In this document: positions 44,526-52,066 of the stretch, piece after piece | Position numbering within the stretch: the stretch's first letter is position 1 | How the letters are laid out: each line of letters starts with the position of its first letter | Source: JAJKIV01 sp036274195 | GTDB taxonomy: Bacteria; Gemmatimonadota; Gemmatimonadetes; Gemmatimonadales; Gemmatimonadaceae | Direction of reading: 5' to 3' | Length of the DNA stretch: 64,000 bases | NCBI GenBank assembly: GCA_036274195.1 | Contig: DASUGD010000236.1 | Location: 1 to 64,000, forward strand | Notes under the pieces: generated by a model | Database searches by the model: none | What the model was told of the DNA's origin: nothing | Seen by the model: only the letters and a program-made list of their open reading frames with translations | Program-made: the position numbers and the translations under genes

Positions 44526-45203
44526 TCAGCTGGCCCGAAGATAAATCGCGCCTGCTTCCTGCGCACGAATCGCGGCGAACACGCCCGACGGCTGCAGGAT
44601 CACGCCCGGCACGAGGAAGCTGAGCGCCTGCTTCCGTGCGGCCGCGTCGTCGAGGTTCTCCTTCGACTTCACGAGCTCGACACAGTCGGCGAACGCGAGA
44701 TTGCACCCGAGCGCGATGCCGCCGCGCGCGATGAACTTGTCGAGCGCCATGGCGTCGAACATCTCTGGCACCTCGCCGCGCGACGATGACAACAGCGCCG
44801 GGTTCTTGTCCGTCGGCTTCTGTGTGACCGGGTCGAGCGCGTTCTTCGCCTTGCCGATCCCGTACTTGTCCCAGAACGCCTGCTGCATTGCAAGCGTGAT
44901 CCCGTTGTGCCGCAGCACCAGTACGGCCGACAGGTCTTTCGGGGACACGCCCATCACGTCCTGGTACTGCTTGCCCCAGATGGTGGCGCGCCACACGCCA
45001 TACCCGCTGTCGACCTCGGGGACATCGAAGACTGCCTTGTGCTTGCCGGTGATCTTGTTGACCCAGCTGAGGTCCCACTTCTCGCCCTGGGCGGGTGCGG
45101 AGACGGCGCCAGCGGAGGCGAGGTCGAACGACAACGGCATGGCGCCCAACATCGCGGCGTTCATCGCCATGGTGCCGAGGAAATCGCGTCGAGTGGTGTC
45201 CAT
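44526..45203 (-). CDS. Twin-arginine exported protein of unknown function
   Basis: A 225-residue protein. The N-terminus TTRRDFLGTMAMNAAML is a Tat signal ending near DLASAGA. The mature part starts with WDLSWVNKITGKHKAVFD and has VLRHNGITLAMQQAFWDKYG in the middle; the last third contains IARGGIALGCNLAFADCVELV with two cysteines. The HNGI plus CN arrangement recalls DsrE-like folds, but the match is not certain. Tat export suggests a cofactor or folded state before export. GGAG stands 9 nt before the ATG. First gene of a two-gene unit. Confidence 0.72.
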   Translation of the reverse strand: MDTTRRDFLGTMAMNAAMLGAMPLSFDLASAGAVSAPAQGEKWDLSWVNKITGKHKAVFDVPEVDSGYGVWRATIWGKQYQDVMGVSPKDLSAVLVLRHNGITLAMQQAFWDKYGIGKAKNALDPVTQKPTDKNPALLSSSRGEVPEMFDAMALDKFIARGGIALGCNLAFADCVELVKSKENLDDAAARKQALSFLVPGVILQPSGVFAAIRAQEAGAIYLRAS

Positions 45204-45463
45204 ATGATCATACTCCGTTGGAGTGGCAGCAGTTGGCCCATATGCCTGACGCGGCAGACATCTACGACAAAAGGGTGCTCGGCTTCTTCGGATCGGCCGG
45301 ATTATTTGGATCGGCGCCGTGATACGTAAAGCGGGAAACCTGCAAGGATTCCTTCATTCTTTCTCGATCTTCAGATGCGACAAGAAGCCGGCGAGTTCGG
45401 GACGAAGTCCAGCGAATCCGGCTCATCCGAAGAAATCCGTTCAGGCGTGGTCCTGCGCCCGGG

Positions 45464-45937
45464 CTAGCCGCCCGGCGACCCAAACCCGCGCGCCAGTGCC
45501 ACGGCCACGAAGACGATCGCGACCACAAGGAGCGCTTCGATGTGGCTGATCGTCGCGATCCGGCGACCCGCGCCCCTCGTCATGAGCCGCTCGGCCGATT
45601 CGCCAGCGCTGAAGTTCCGGCGCCATCGCATGAGCGTCACCATCGGCCAGGCCTCGAGCAGGAGGATCAGCAGGAACAACCCCATCTTGGCGTGGAAAAC
45701 CGGGTTCGCGAGGTAGTAAGCCGTCGGCTTCTCGATGCCAGCGACCACCCGCCAGACGCCGGTCACTATCCATAGTAGTGCGGCGATGCCCCACGTCGTG
45801 TCGGACCGGAACGCTCGCCGCAGCGCGGCGTTGCTGGCCGATTCCCGCAGCGCCGTGCCGCGGGCGATGACTGCGCCGAGGCCGAGTCCCAAGGCGACGA
45901 GATGCAGGGCGGCAAGGGTGATGCGCAACATGCGCAC
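45464..45937 (-). CDS. DUF2214-like integral membrane protein
   Basis: A 157-residue protein with GTG start (ATG 45931 is possible). Four hydrophobic segments are present (LAALHLVALGLGLGAVIARG, GIAALLWIVTGVWRVV, MGLFLLILLLEAWPMVTL, EALLVVAIVFVAVALARG). LHLVALGLGLG, VTGVWRV and FHAKMGLF with conserved His, Arg and Lys correspond to DUF2214, a family of unknown role. The conserved histidine might bind haem, but that is only a guess. The gene is alone; the 260 bp to the Tat gene holds nothing that I can support. Confidence 0.75.
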   Translation of the reverse strand: MRMLRITLAALHLVALGLGLGAVIARGTALRESASNAALRRAFRSDTTWGIAALLWIVTGVWRVVAGIEKPTAYYLANPVFHAKMGLFLLILLLEAWPMVTLMRWRRNFSAGESAERLMTRGAGRRIATISHIEALLVVAIVFVAVALARGFGSPGG

Positions 45938-45959
45938 AATTCTACGCGAGAAGTGGGCG

Positions 45960-46157
45960 ACGGGCGACTGCTGAGAACTGGGAACCGGGAACTGGGAACC
46001 CGGAACTGGGAACCCGGAACTGGGAACCGAGGCCCTCTACCGGGAGGACGGCGATTCCTCGACTTCGCAGCCGCTTGCTCGGAATGACACGCCTTTGCTG
46101 CCGCCTGCCGCCTGCCGCCCGTCGCCCGTCGCCCGTCGCCCGTCGCCCGTCGCCTAA
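45960..46157. repeat. Heptad-repeat mosaic (GGGAACT and CCGTCGC units) with GGAATGAC half-element
   Basis: GGGAACT/GGGAACC units (45975-46028) and CCGTCGC units (46116-46152) flank a CGGAATGAC string (46079-46087) that resembles one arm of the hairpin at 48039-48067. GCCTGCC units lie between (46099-46115). The tract stops at the 3' end of the beta-helix gene. Confidence 0.75.
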
Positions 46158-46164
46158 CGCGTAA

Positions 46165-47343
46165 TCACTGAATTCGCGTCGGCACCGGCACGTCGAGCTT
46201 GTTGCTGGGAAGCCCCGAGAGCTTTACCGCGTTGTAGGAAACGATCCCGTAATGCTCGCCCGTGACCTGATTCGCCGCGACGACGGTGCTGGGGATCGGA
46301 ATGACCGCGCTGAAAATGCTGATGCCCGTAGGTGCATCGTCGATCGGGTTGTCAGGGTCGATTCCGTTTCCGGAAAGCGTGTTGTTCGTGACGACGTTGT
46401 TGTCCACGAACTGGAACGGGGTGTGGCTGTGAATCATGATGCCGCCCTCCCCGTTGTTGTTCGCGGAGTTGCCAATGACCGTATTTCCCCACGCGGCAGC
46501 GCCCGGCGGGCCGGCGAACACGCCGATGCCCGCGGCCCCGTTTCCGTTCGAGGTGTTGTGCTGCACCGTGTTGCGATACACGCCGGCGACGTCCGGCGCA
46601 GCAGGCGCCTGAAGGCTGAACCAGTGCGAGGCGAGCGTGATCCCGCAGTCGAGCGTGTTGTCCAGCACGGAATTGTCGCTGATCATGTTGCCCGAAGTCG
46701 GGCCGTTTTCATCGGTCAACAGAATCCCGCCGACGTTGTCGCGCACGATGTTGTTGCGGACAATGGCGTTGGTTACCGTCTGCAGGTGGATGGCCTCACC
46801 GCAGTCATCGGGCTGATCGGCGCACAGCGGATTGAAGGGGCCGTACGTGTCATTCTCGCGAACGAGGTTGTTCTCGATGGTGACTCGCGACGTCTGCACG
46901 ACGAAGATTCCCTCGAGCCCGGCGTGCTGCACGGTGAAGCCGGTGACGGTCGTGCCTTCAGCGGCCGCTCCAGAGATCACGATGGCATTCGGAGGTGATG
47001 ACTGGCCCGTGGCGTCGATGGTTGCGCCGTCGCCGACGAGTGACAGCCGCTTCGTGATGCTCACACTTTCGCTGTAGGTCCCCGCGGCGACCGAGATGAC
47101 GTCTCCCGCGGCGGCCTGCGAGACGGCGTAACTGATCGTGCGGCATGGAGTGGCTGTGCAGTCCCCGGCATCGGTGCCGGTCGTCGAGACGTGCAGGGCA
47201 GGCCCGGCCGTCCGACTGAGTGACGGGTTGCTCGGCGCGAGCACACGATCGGCGCCATCCGAACAGGCGACGAAGATCGGGGCGACGAACAGCAGCACAA
47301 GCAGGATCGAACGTCGACGCGGTCCATGATATGGATGGGACAT
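46165..47343 (-). CDS. Right-handed parallel beta-helix lipoprotein (NosD/PbH1-like)
   Basis: A 392-residue protein with a perfect AGGAGGTG ribosome site before ATG 47343. The signal ends in FVAPIFVAC. After a DUF1565-like N-terminal part (STTGTDAGDCTATPCRTISYAV), short beta-helix coils repeat with asparagine ladders (ENNLVREND, IVRNNIVRDN, VVTNNTLSGNGI). Such helices bind or cleave polysaccharides, or act as surface scaffolds; no catalytic triad is obvious, so enzymatic function is unproven. Another beta-helix protein is encoded at the right window edge. Confidence 0.82.
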   Translation of the reverse strand: MSHPYHGPRRRSILLVLLFVAPIFVACSDGADRVLAPSNPSLSRTAGPALHVSTTGTDAGDCTATPCRTISYAVSQAAAGDVISVAAGTYSESVSITKRLSLVGDGATIDATGQSSPPNAIVISGAAAEGTTVTGFTVQHAGLEGIFVVQTSRVTIENNLVRENDTYGPFNPLCADQPDDCGEAIHLQTVTNAIVRNNIVRDNVGGILLTDENGPTSGNMISDNSVLDNTLDCGITLASHWFSLQAPAAPDVAGVYRNTVQHNTSNGNGAAGIGVFAGPPGAAAWGNTVIGNSANNNGEGGIMIHSHTPFQFVDNNVVTNNTLSGNGIDPDNPIDDAPTGISIFSAVIPIPSTVVAANQVTGEHYGIVSYNAVKLSGLPSNKLDVPVPTRIQ

Positions 47344-47462
47344 GGCACCTCCTGGTTGAGACGAAGTACTCCGGTGTCATCCTCGACCTGGAGTACTCCC
47401 AGCAGCGTCCGGGATCCGCCATCATGCGCATCCGCGGCTTTCAGGAACATTTCGGAGGAGCC

Positions 47463-48035
47463 ATGCGCGAGCTCAAATACTTCGTCGCCTGCACGGTTGA
47501 CCGGTTCATTGCCCGCGAGGACGGCTCGTTCGACTTCTTCCTCGCGGAAGGGGCTCACCTCACGGACCTGGTGAAGCGGTATCCGGAAACCGTGCCCGCG
47601 CATCTCCGCGATGCCCTCGGCGTGCGTCCCGCGCACAACTGGGTCGACGCGGTGCTGATGGGGCGGAAAACCTACGAGGTCGGTTTGCCGTTTGGCGTGA
47701 CGAGCCCATACCCGCATCTCGAGCAGTACGTGTTCTCGCGGAGCATGGTCGTGTCACGGTCGCCCGATGTGACACTCGTGCAGAGCGACCCGCTCGAGTA
47801 CGTGCGACGGCTCAAGCGTGAACCGGGCAAGGACATCTGGCTGTGCGGTGGCGGCGTGCTGGCGGCGGCGGTGTTTTCCGAGATCGACGAGCTGATCCTC
47901 AAGGTGAACCCCGTGATCCTCGGCAGCGGGATCCCGCTGTTCGATGGGCCAGTGGCGGAATCCGATCTCTCACTGGAAGAGGTGAAGTCCTACCCAAACG
48001 GGTTCATGCTGACGCGCTATCGTGTGCGCCGATGA
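47463..48035 (+). CDS. RibD C-terminal/dihydrofolate-reductase-like protein
   Basis: ATG 47463 has GGAGGAG upstream and gives 190 aa. MRELKYFVACTVDRFIA is the usual first strand and loop of the family. VDAVLMGRKTYEVG binds the NADPH phosphate, and GKDIWLCGGGVLAAAVFSEIDEL is the Rossmann-like glycine motif. ILKVNPVILGSGIPLF is the conserved C-terminal strand. It would reduce a pterin-like or pyrimidine substrate with NADPH; the family is widespread and poorly characterised. It is convergent with the HEAT gene and divergent from the beta-helix gene. Confidence 0.85.
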   Translation: MRELKYFVACTVDRFIAREDGSFDFFLAEGAHLTDLVKRYPETVPAHLRDALGVRPAHNWVDAVLMGRKTYEVGLPFGVTSPYPHLEQYVFSRSMVVSRSPDVTLVQSDPLEYVRRLKREPGKDIWLCGGGVLAAAVFSEIDELILKVNPVILGSGIPLFDGPVAESDLSLEEVKSYPNGFMLTRYRVRR

Positions 48036-48038
48036 GCC

Positions 48039-48067
48039 TGTCATTCCTCGCTCCGCTCGGAATGACA
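48039..48067. terminator. Hairpin between convergent genes (GGAATGACA arms)
   Basis: Perfect 9-bp arms TGTCATTCC/GGAATGACA around an 11-nt loop, right between the stop codons at 48035 and 48072. Likely bidirectional terminator, and a member of a repeat family (a partial copy at 46079). Confidence 0.6.
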
Positions 48068-48071
48068 ACCG

Positions 48072-48896
48072 CTATCCGGCTATCTCGCCTAACGCCCTCG
48101 CCGCCGCGCGCCGCACCGCGGGATCAGGATCCGATCTGAGCACGTCGGTCAACGGGACGATCCCGGCCGTGTCCTCTACCTCGCCAAGAGCATGGGCCGC
48201 GCTCTCTCGTACAGTCGCGTCCGCGTCCTTGAGAACCTCGATCAGCGGACGTACCGCCGCCTTGCTCTCCATCTCGCCTAACGCCCACGCCGCCGTGGCC
48301 CGCACGCGCGGCGACTCGTCACGCAGTCGGGCGACGAGCGGGGCGACGGTATGCGTGTCCCCGGCGAAACCGAGCGCGAGCGCTCCCATCTCTCGCGTTG
48401 CGGGCTCGGGTGCGGCGAGCGCCGCGAGCATCGCCTGCGTTGCCGAGGGATCGCGCACACGTCCCAGGATCGGGGCGGCGAGGCGTCGCACACACCAGTC
48501 GGAATCGGCGATGGCCGTGCGCAGGAGCGGGACAGCGCCAGCACTGATTCCCCGCTCGTGAATCCACTCGACGACGTCGCCGGCGACCGAGTCGGCCGCT
48601 CCGCCCGCGATGAACGCGCCGCTGCTCGACCAGCCGGAGTGCCCGTCGATCGTTCTCGCTGCGAGCTCGCAGACGAGCGCATTCGTCCCGCGCGCCGCCT
48701 GGAGCAGCGCTCGGACGCGTGCCGAGTCGGCCGGCTCCCGCCGCGGTGCGGGCTGGAACGCCGAAGCGGGGAGCGGCACGAAGACTGACCGTTCGACGAC
48801 CACTCCCGCGTTCGACCCACCGCCCACCCGCGCAACCGCCGTTGCCGCGATCACGACCGCGGGCACTGCAACGAGCCATCCGATCGCGTGTCTCAT
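48072..48896 (-). CDS. Exported HEAT-repeat protein
   Basis: A 274-residue protein with an N-terminal signal or anchor (WLVAVPAVVIAATAVA). Residues about 115-272 contain five to six HEAT/PBS-lyase-type repeats (RDESPRVRATAAWALGEMES, DADATVRESAAHALGEVED). The part before them has a single CELAART segment of unknown fold. It follows the M56-HEAT gene after 21 bp, and its repeats resemble those at that protein's C-terminus. It could interact with that protein or cap its repeat array. Last gene of the operon. Confidence 0.8.
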   Translation of the reverse strand: MRHAIGWLVAVPAVVIAATAVARVGGGSNAGVVVERSVFVPLPASAFQPAPRREPADSARVRALLQAARGTNALVCELAARTIDGHSGWSSSGAFIAGGAADSVAGDVVEWIHERGISAGAVPLLRTAIADSDWCVRRLAAPILGRVRDPSATQAMLAALAAPEPATREMGALALGFAGDTHTVAPLVARLRDESPRVRATAAWALGEMESKAAVRPLIEVLKDADATVRESAAHALGEVEDTAGIVPLTDVLRSDPDPAVRRAAARALGEIAG

Positions 48897-48917
48897 GGCG
48901 CCTCTCTTCCGGTGAGC

Positions 48918-51158
48918 CTAACGCTTCTTGCCGAGCGCTTCCGCGGCGAGCTTCCGGATCTCCGGATCACCGTCCTTGAGCAGCCCGGCCATCACCTCGA
49001 CGGAGCGGGCGCCACCGATGCTGGACAGCGCTTCGACGGCGGCCCGCTTCACCTCGACGTCGGCGTCCTTCGTGAGCGGAACGAGCGCGGGCACCGCTTC
49101 CTCGTCCTCCAGGTTTCCCAGCGCCTCCGCCGCGGACTTCCGCACCTCGCGGTCTTCGTCCTTGAGCGCGGCGATCAGCGCGGGCGGTGCCTTGCCCAGC
49201 TCATCGAGATCACCGATCGACTCGATCGCCTGCCGCCGGACCTCGACGTTCGCATCGCGCAGCGCTGCCTCGAGCGCCGGCAGCGCGCGCTTGTCCTCGA
49301 TGTTGCCGAGCGCCCATACAGCCTGCTTGCGCACCTCGACGTCGGCGTCCTTCGTCACCGGAACGAGCGCGTCGATGGCATCCTTGCTCTGAATCTCGCC
49401 GAGCGCCCAGGCGGCCTGCTTGCGCGTCTCGGTGTCCGCGTCCTTGAGCGCGGGAACGAGCATCGGGACGGCGGCTGGCGACTCGAGCTCGCCGAGCGCC
49501 CACACCGCCTGACGTCGGACTTCGGCGTCGGGGTCGCGCACGACGGCGCCGAGCGCTTCCACGGCACGCTTGTCGTCGATCTCGCCTAACGCCCAGGCGA
49601 TCTTCGCGCGCACGGCGCCGACCTTCTCCGAGCCGAGCGCGGCAATCAGCCCCGGCACCGCGCGCGGGCTGTCGATCTCGCCTAACGCCTCGGCCGCTGC
49701 TTCACGGACGCGGGCGTCGGTGTCATTCCTGAGCGCCGCCACGAGCGCGTCGACGGCGCGTGGGTCGGACAGGTTGCCGAGCGACTCGACGGCTGCCAGT
49801 CGCACTGCCGCGTCCTCGTCCTTCAGGACGGCGAGGAGCGCCGGCACGGCGGTGTCGCGCTTCTGCGTCACGGCCGGGGCTTGCCGGTCCGTTGGTGGAA
49901 CGTCCTGCAGCGCGTGCTCGACTACGCCAGCGACCGAAGCGACCGGTTCGACATCAGCCTCGTGCGACGCGGATGAACGGGAGGTTTCCTGGCGATTGGT
50001 GCTGCGTACTTCGGCGTTAGGCGTCGTCGGGGCTGCTGGTCCCGCGGCGGCGATCGCCACAGCCGGCGCGGCAAAGGACAGCGCGACCAGCGCGGCCCGC
50101 GTTGCGGTGAGCACGTTGCGTCCTGTGTCTGGGGAGAGAATCGCAAGCAGCCGGCCCTCGAAGTCGGACCGGCGTGCCATGGCCAATGCCACGGTCGCAG
50201 TTGCAGACGAGCGCATGGTTCGGGCGATCTCGAGAAGGTCGCCGGCGTAGTCCGAAGGGCGCGTGCCCGCCGCGACGACCAGCGCGTCGCAGGCCCGCTC
50301 GGACTCGATTCGCACGTGACGGGCCGCGAGCCTGACGAGCGGATGGAACCAGTACACCACGCACGCCAGCTGAACGACCGCGTTCGTCACGAGGTCGCGT
50401 CGCCGCACGTGCGCGAGCTCGTGCAGGAGGACCGAGCGGCGCCGCTCCGGCGTCCAGTCCGCGGCCGAATCGGGCAGGACGATCACCGGCCGAAGCAGGC
50501 CGGAGGTGAACGGCATCGCGGCTTCGGCGCTGATGACGACTCGCACGTCCGCGTCGGCGCCAATGGATGCACGCGCTTCGTCGACGAGCTCCTGCCAGTC
50601 GTCATCGGCGGGCACCGATCGCCGAACGATGCGGCGGACATTTGCCACACCGACGAGGAGTCGGCCGGTCATCCAGGCCATGCCCGCGAGCCACGCGAGA
50701 ATCAGGAGCGTCGCGGGATCGACTGGACTGGCGACTGGCGACTGGCGGCTGGCGGCTGGCGACGAAATGCCGACGACGGGGGACGGGCGACGGGCGACGG
50801 GCGACTGCGTTGGCGTTGCGGGTGACTCGACGTCCAGCGCGAGCTGCGTCGACTTGGCAGTTGCGATCGCGACCGCGGGATCTGCTGTCGGCGCGGGGGC
50901 GAACGCGTCGCGAGCCGCTGCGAGCGTCGTCAGCTCGAGACGCCATGGGAGCTGCGCCATCGCGGGCAGAAGGAGCAAGCCGCCGACCGCGAGGCTCCAG
51001 ACCAGATGGCGCGCCGCCGCGGGAGAGCGAGCGAGGAGACGCGTTAGGCACGCGGCGATCAGGACCAGGAGCGTGCCCTTCGTGAGCACGCCGGCGATGA
51101 ATGGCACGCGGCCGAGTGCGTCGAGGAGCGGCGAGATAGCAGCGAGCGTCGTGCTCAT
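48918..51158 (-). CDS. BlaR1-like M56 peptidase fused to a HEAT-repeat domain
   Basis: I choose ATG 51158 (AGGAGGG upstream, 746 aa) over TTG 51164, which would overlap the BlaI stop. Membrane helices occur at about 24-40, 53-70, 150-172 and 355-375. The metalloprotease motif HELAHVRRRD (246-250) sits in the loop typical of BlaR1/MecR1. The penicillin-binding sensor domain is missing; residues about 430-746 instead carry ten or so HEAT repeats (ALKDADTETRKQAAWALGE). Residues about 116-146 (SPVARRPSPVVGISSPAA...) are encoded by an in-frame heptad-repeat mosaic. It is paired with the BlaI-type repressor. Confidence 0.87.
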   Translation of the reverse strand: MSTTLAAISPLLDALGRVPFIAGVLTKGTLLVLIAACLTRLLARSPAAARHLVWSLAVGGLLLLPAMAQLPWRLELTTLAAARDAFAPAPTADPAVAIATAKSTQLALDVESPATPTQSPVARRPSPVVGISSPAASRQSPVASPVDPATLLILAWLAGMAWMTGRLLVGVANVRRIVRRSVPADDDWQELVDEARASIGADADVRVVISAEAAMPFTSGLLRPVIVLPDSAADWTPERRRSVLLHELAHVRRRDLVTNAVVQLACVVYWFHPLVRLAARHVRIESERACDALVVAAGTRPSDYAGDLLEIARTMRSSATATVALAMARRSDFEGRLLAILSPDTGRNVLTATRAALVALSFAAPAVAIAAAGPAAPTTPNAEVRSTNRQETSRSSASHEADVEPVASVAGVVEHALQDVPPTDRQAPAVTQKRDTAVPALLAVLKDEDAAVRLAAVESLGNLSDPRAVDALVAALRNDTDARVREAAAEALGEIDSPRAVPGLIAALGSEKVGAVRAKIAWALGEIDDKRAVEALGAVVRDPDAEVRRQAVWALGELESPAAVPMLVPALKDADTETRKQAAWALGEIQSKDAIDALVPVTKDADVEVRKQAVWALGNIEDKRALPALEAALRDANVEVRRQAIESIGDLDELGKAPPALIAALKDEDREVRKSAAEALGNLEDEEAVPALVPLTKDADVEVKRAAVEALSSIGGARSVEVMAGLLKDGDPEIRKLAAEALGKKR
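50719..50812. repeat. Heptad-repeat mosaic inside the M56 coding sequence
   Basis: GCGACTG/GCGGCTG units (50728-50762) and GGCGACG-type units (50777-50806) match those of intergenic tracts, but lie in a coding region and keep the frame. The encoded linker reads as SPVA/RQSP repeats. Confidence 0.75.
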
Positions 51159-51160
51159 GG

Positions 51161-51574
51161 TCAACGTCCCTCCTGACGCGCCTTGCGGACCTCGGCGGCG
51201 AGTCGTTCGAAGTCGGCGGCCGAGAGTGAGTTGTCGGACATCTGCAGCAGGGCGACGACGGCGCTCTCGGCGGACCCGTCGAAGAAGGTCTGCAGCAGAT
51301 GGTTCAGCGCTGCGCGGCGCGCGCGGTCCCTCGGGACGGCGGGGAGGTAGACGTAGCGCGGGCCATCCTGCTTGTGACGCACGTGGCCCTTTTCCTCGAG
51401 CACGTTCATGGTGGCGCGCACGGCGGAGTAGCTCGGCGGGTCGGGGATCTGCGCCATGACCTCCGCGACGGTGGCTTCGCCGTCGCGGTACAGCACGTCC
51501 ATGATCTGGCGCTCGCGCCGGGTGAGCTTGGCGCCCGGGGAAACGGATTTGGGTCGGGGAGGGGATTCGGGCAT
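51161..51574 (-). CDS. BlaI/MecI-family transcriptional repressor
   Basis: Start at ATG 51574 (137 aa), giving the usual family length. The winged helix is LTRRERQIMDVLYRDGEATVAEVMAQI ... SYSAVRATMNVLEEKGHVRHKQDGPRYVYLP, and the C-terminal dimer helices follow. The protease-cleavage region expected between the domains is present as RDRARRAALNHLL. It is the first gene of an operon with the M56-HEAT and HEAT genes and probably represses it through the dyad just upstream. BlaI regulators of this kind need not relate to beta-lactams. Confidence 0.9.
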   Translation of the reverse strand: MPESPPRPKSVSPGAKLTRRERQIMDVLYRDGEATVAEVMAQIPDPPSYSAVRATMNVLEEKGHVRHKQDGPRYVYLPAVPRDRARRAALNHLLQTFFDGSAESAVVALLQMSDNSLSAADFERLAAEVRKARQEGR

Positions 51575-51586
51575 GGCGCGTGTGAG

Positions 51587-51621
51587 TGCTAGAAAAGCAG
51601 CAGCGTGCTGCTTATCTAGCA
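51587..51621. promoter_or_regulatory. 35-bp dyad, candidate BlaI operator
   Basis: Arms TGCTAGAAAAGCAGCA and TGCTGCTTATCTAGCA are complementary except at one base, around a GCG centre. It starts 13 bp upstream of the BlaI start codon. The local AT content is raised. Autoregulation by the BlaI homologue is the natural reading. Confidence 0.6.
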
Positions 51622-52066
51622 TCGTCGTACGGCCGCTGTCAATGTCGAGTTTCAGCTCTCGGCCGGCCCGCATCCAGGACAGAGGCTGCACGGATCATGC
51701 GGAAAACAGCTGATCCACAGCAGATGGCGTCCACCCACCACCCCGAGCCCCACACCCGAAGAGCCGAAGAGAATGAACGTCTCGGGCGGTAGTGCAGCGG
51801 CTTCCCCGAGGCTGTTGAACAACCAATCCCGGCCGCTTGCGCGAGGAGCCCTGAATCCAGATGGAGCGATCCGCCAGATCGCCGTTCAGGATCCGCCTGA
51901 TCCGTTTCCCTGCTGTTGCGGAGTCTCGCCCAAATAGGATGCCGACTTGCGGGCGATGCCAACGCAAGCGCCCATTTCTGCGTTGGAGGCATACATCACA
52001 TGAAGAGATGTGTGCCCACCGCGTCATCGCGATGGTGCCCGCGAGTACTCCAACCCAGGGATGTAT
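51622..52066. other. Divergent intergenic region
   Basis: This 445-bp gap between divergent genes shows no coding support on either strand. It must hold the promoters of both the BlaI operon and the metalloprotease gene. No element is strong enough to name. Confidence 0.4.

Noticed and set aside
45262..45528. Minus-strand frame ending in a NNPADPKKPS-like peptide
   Set aside because: It overlaps the DUF2214 gene out of frame, and the tail lies in repetitive GGATCC-like DNA; no ribosome site supports it.
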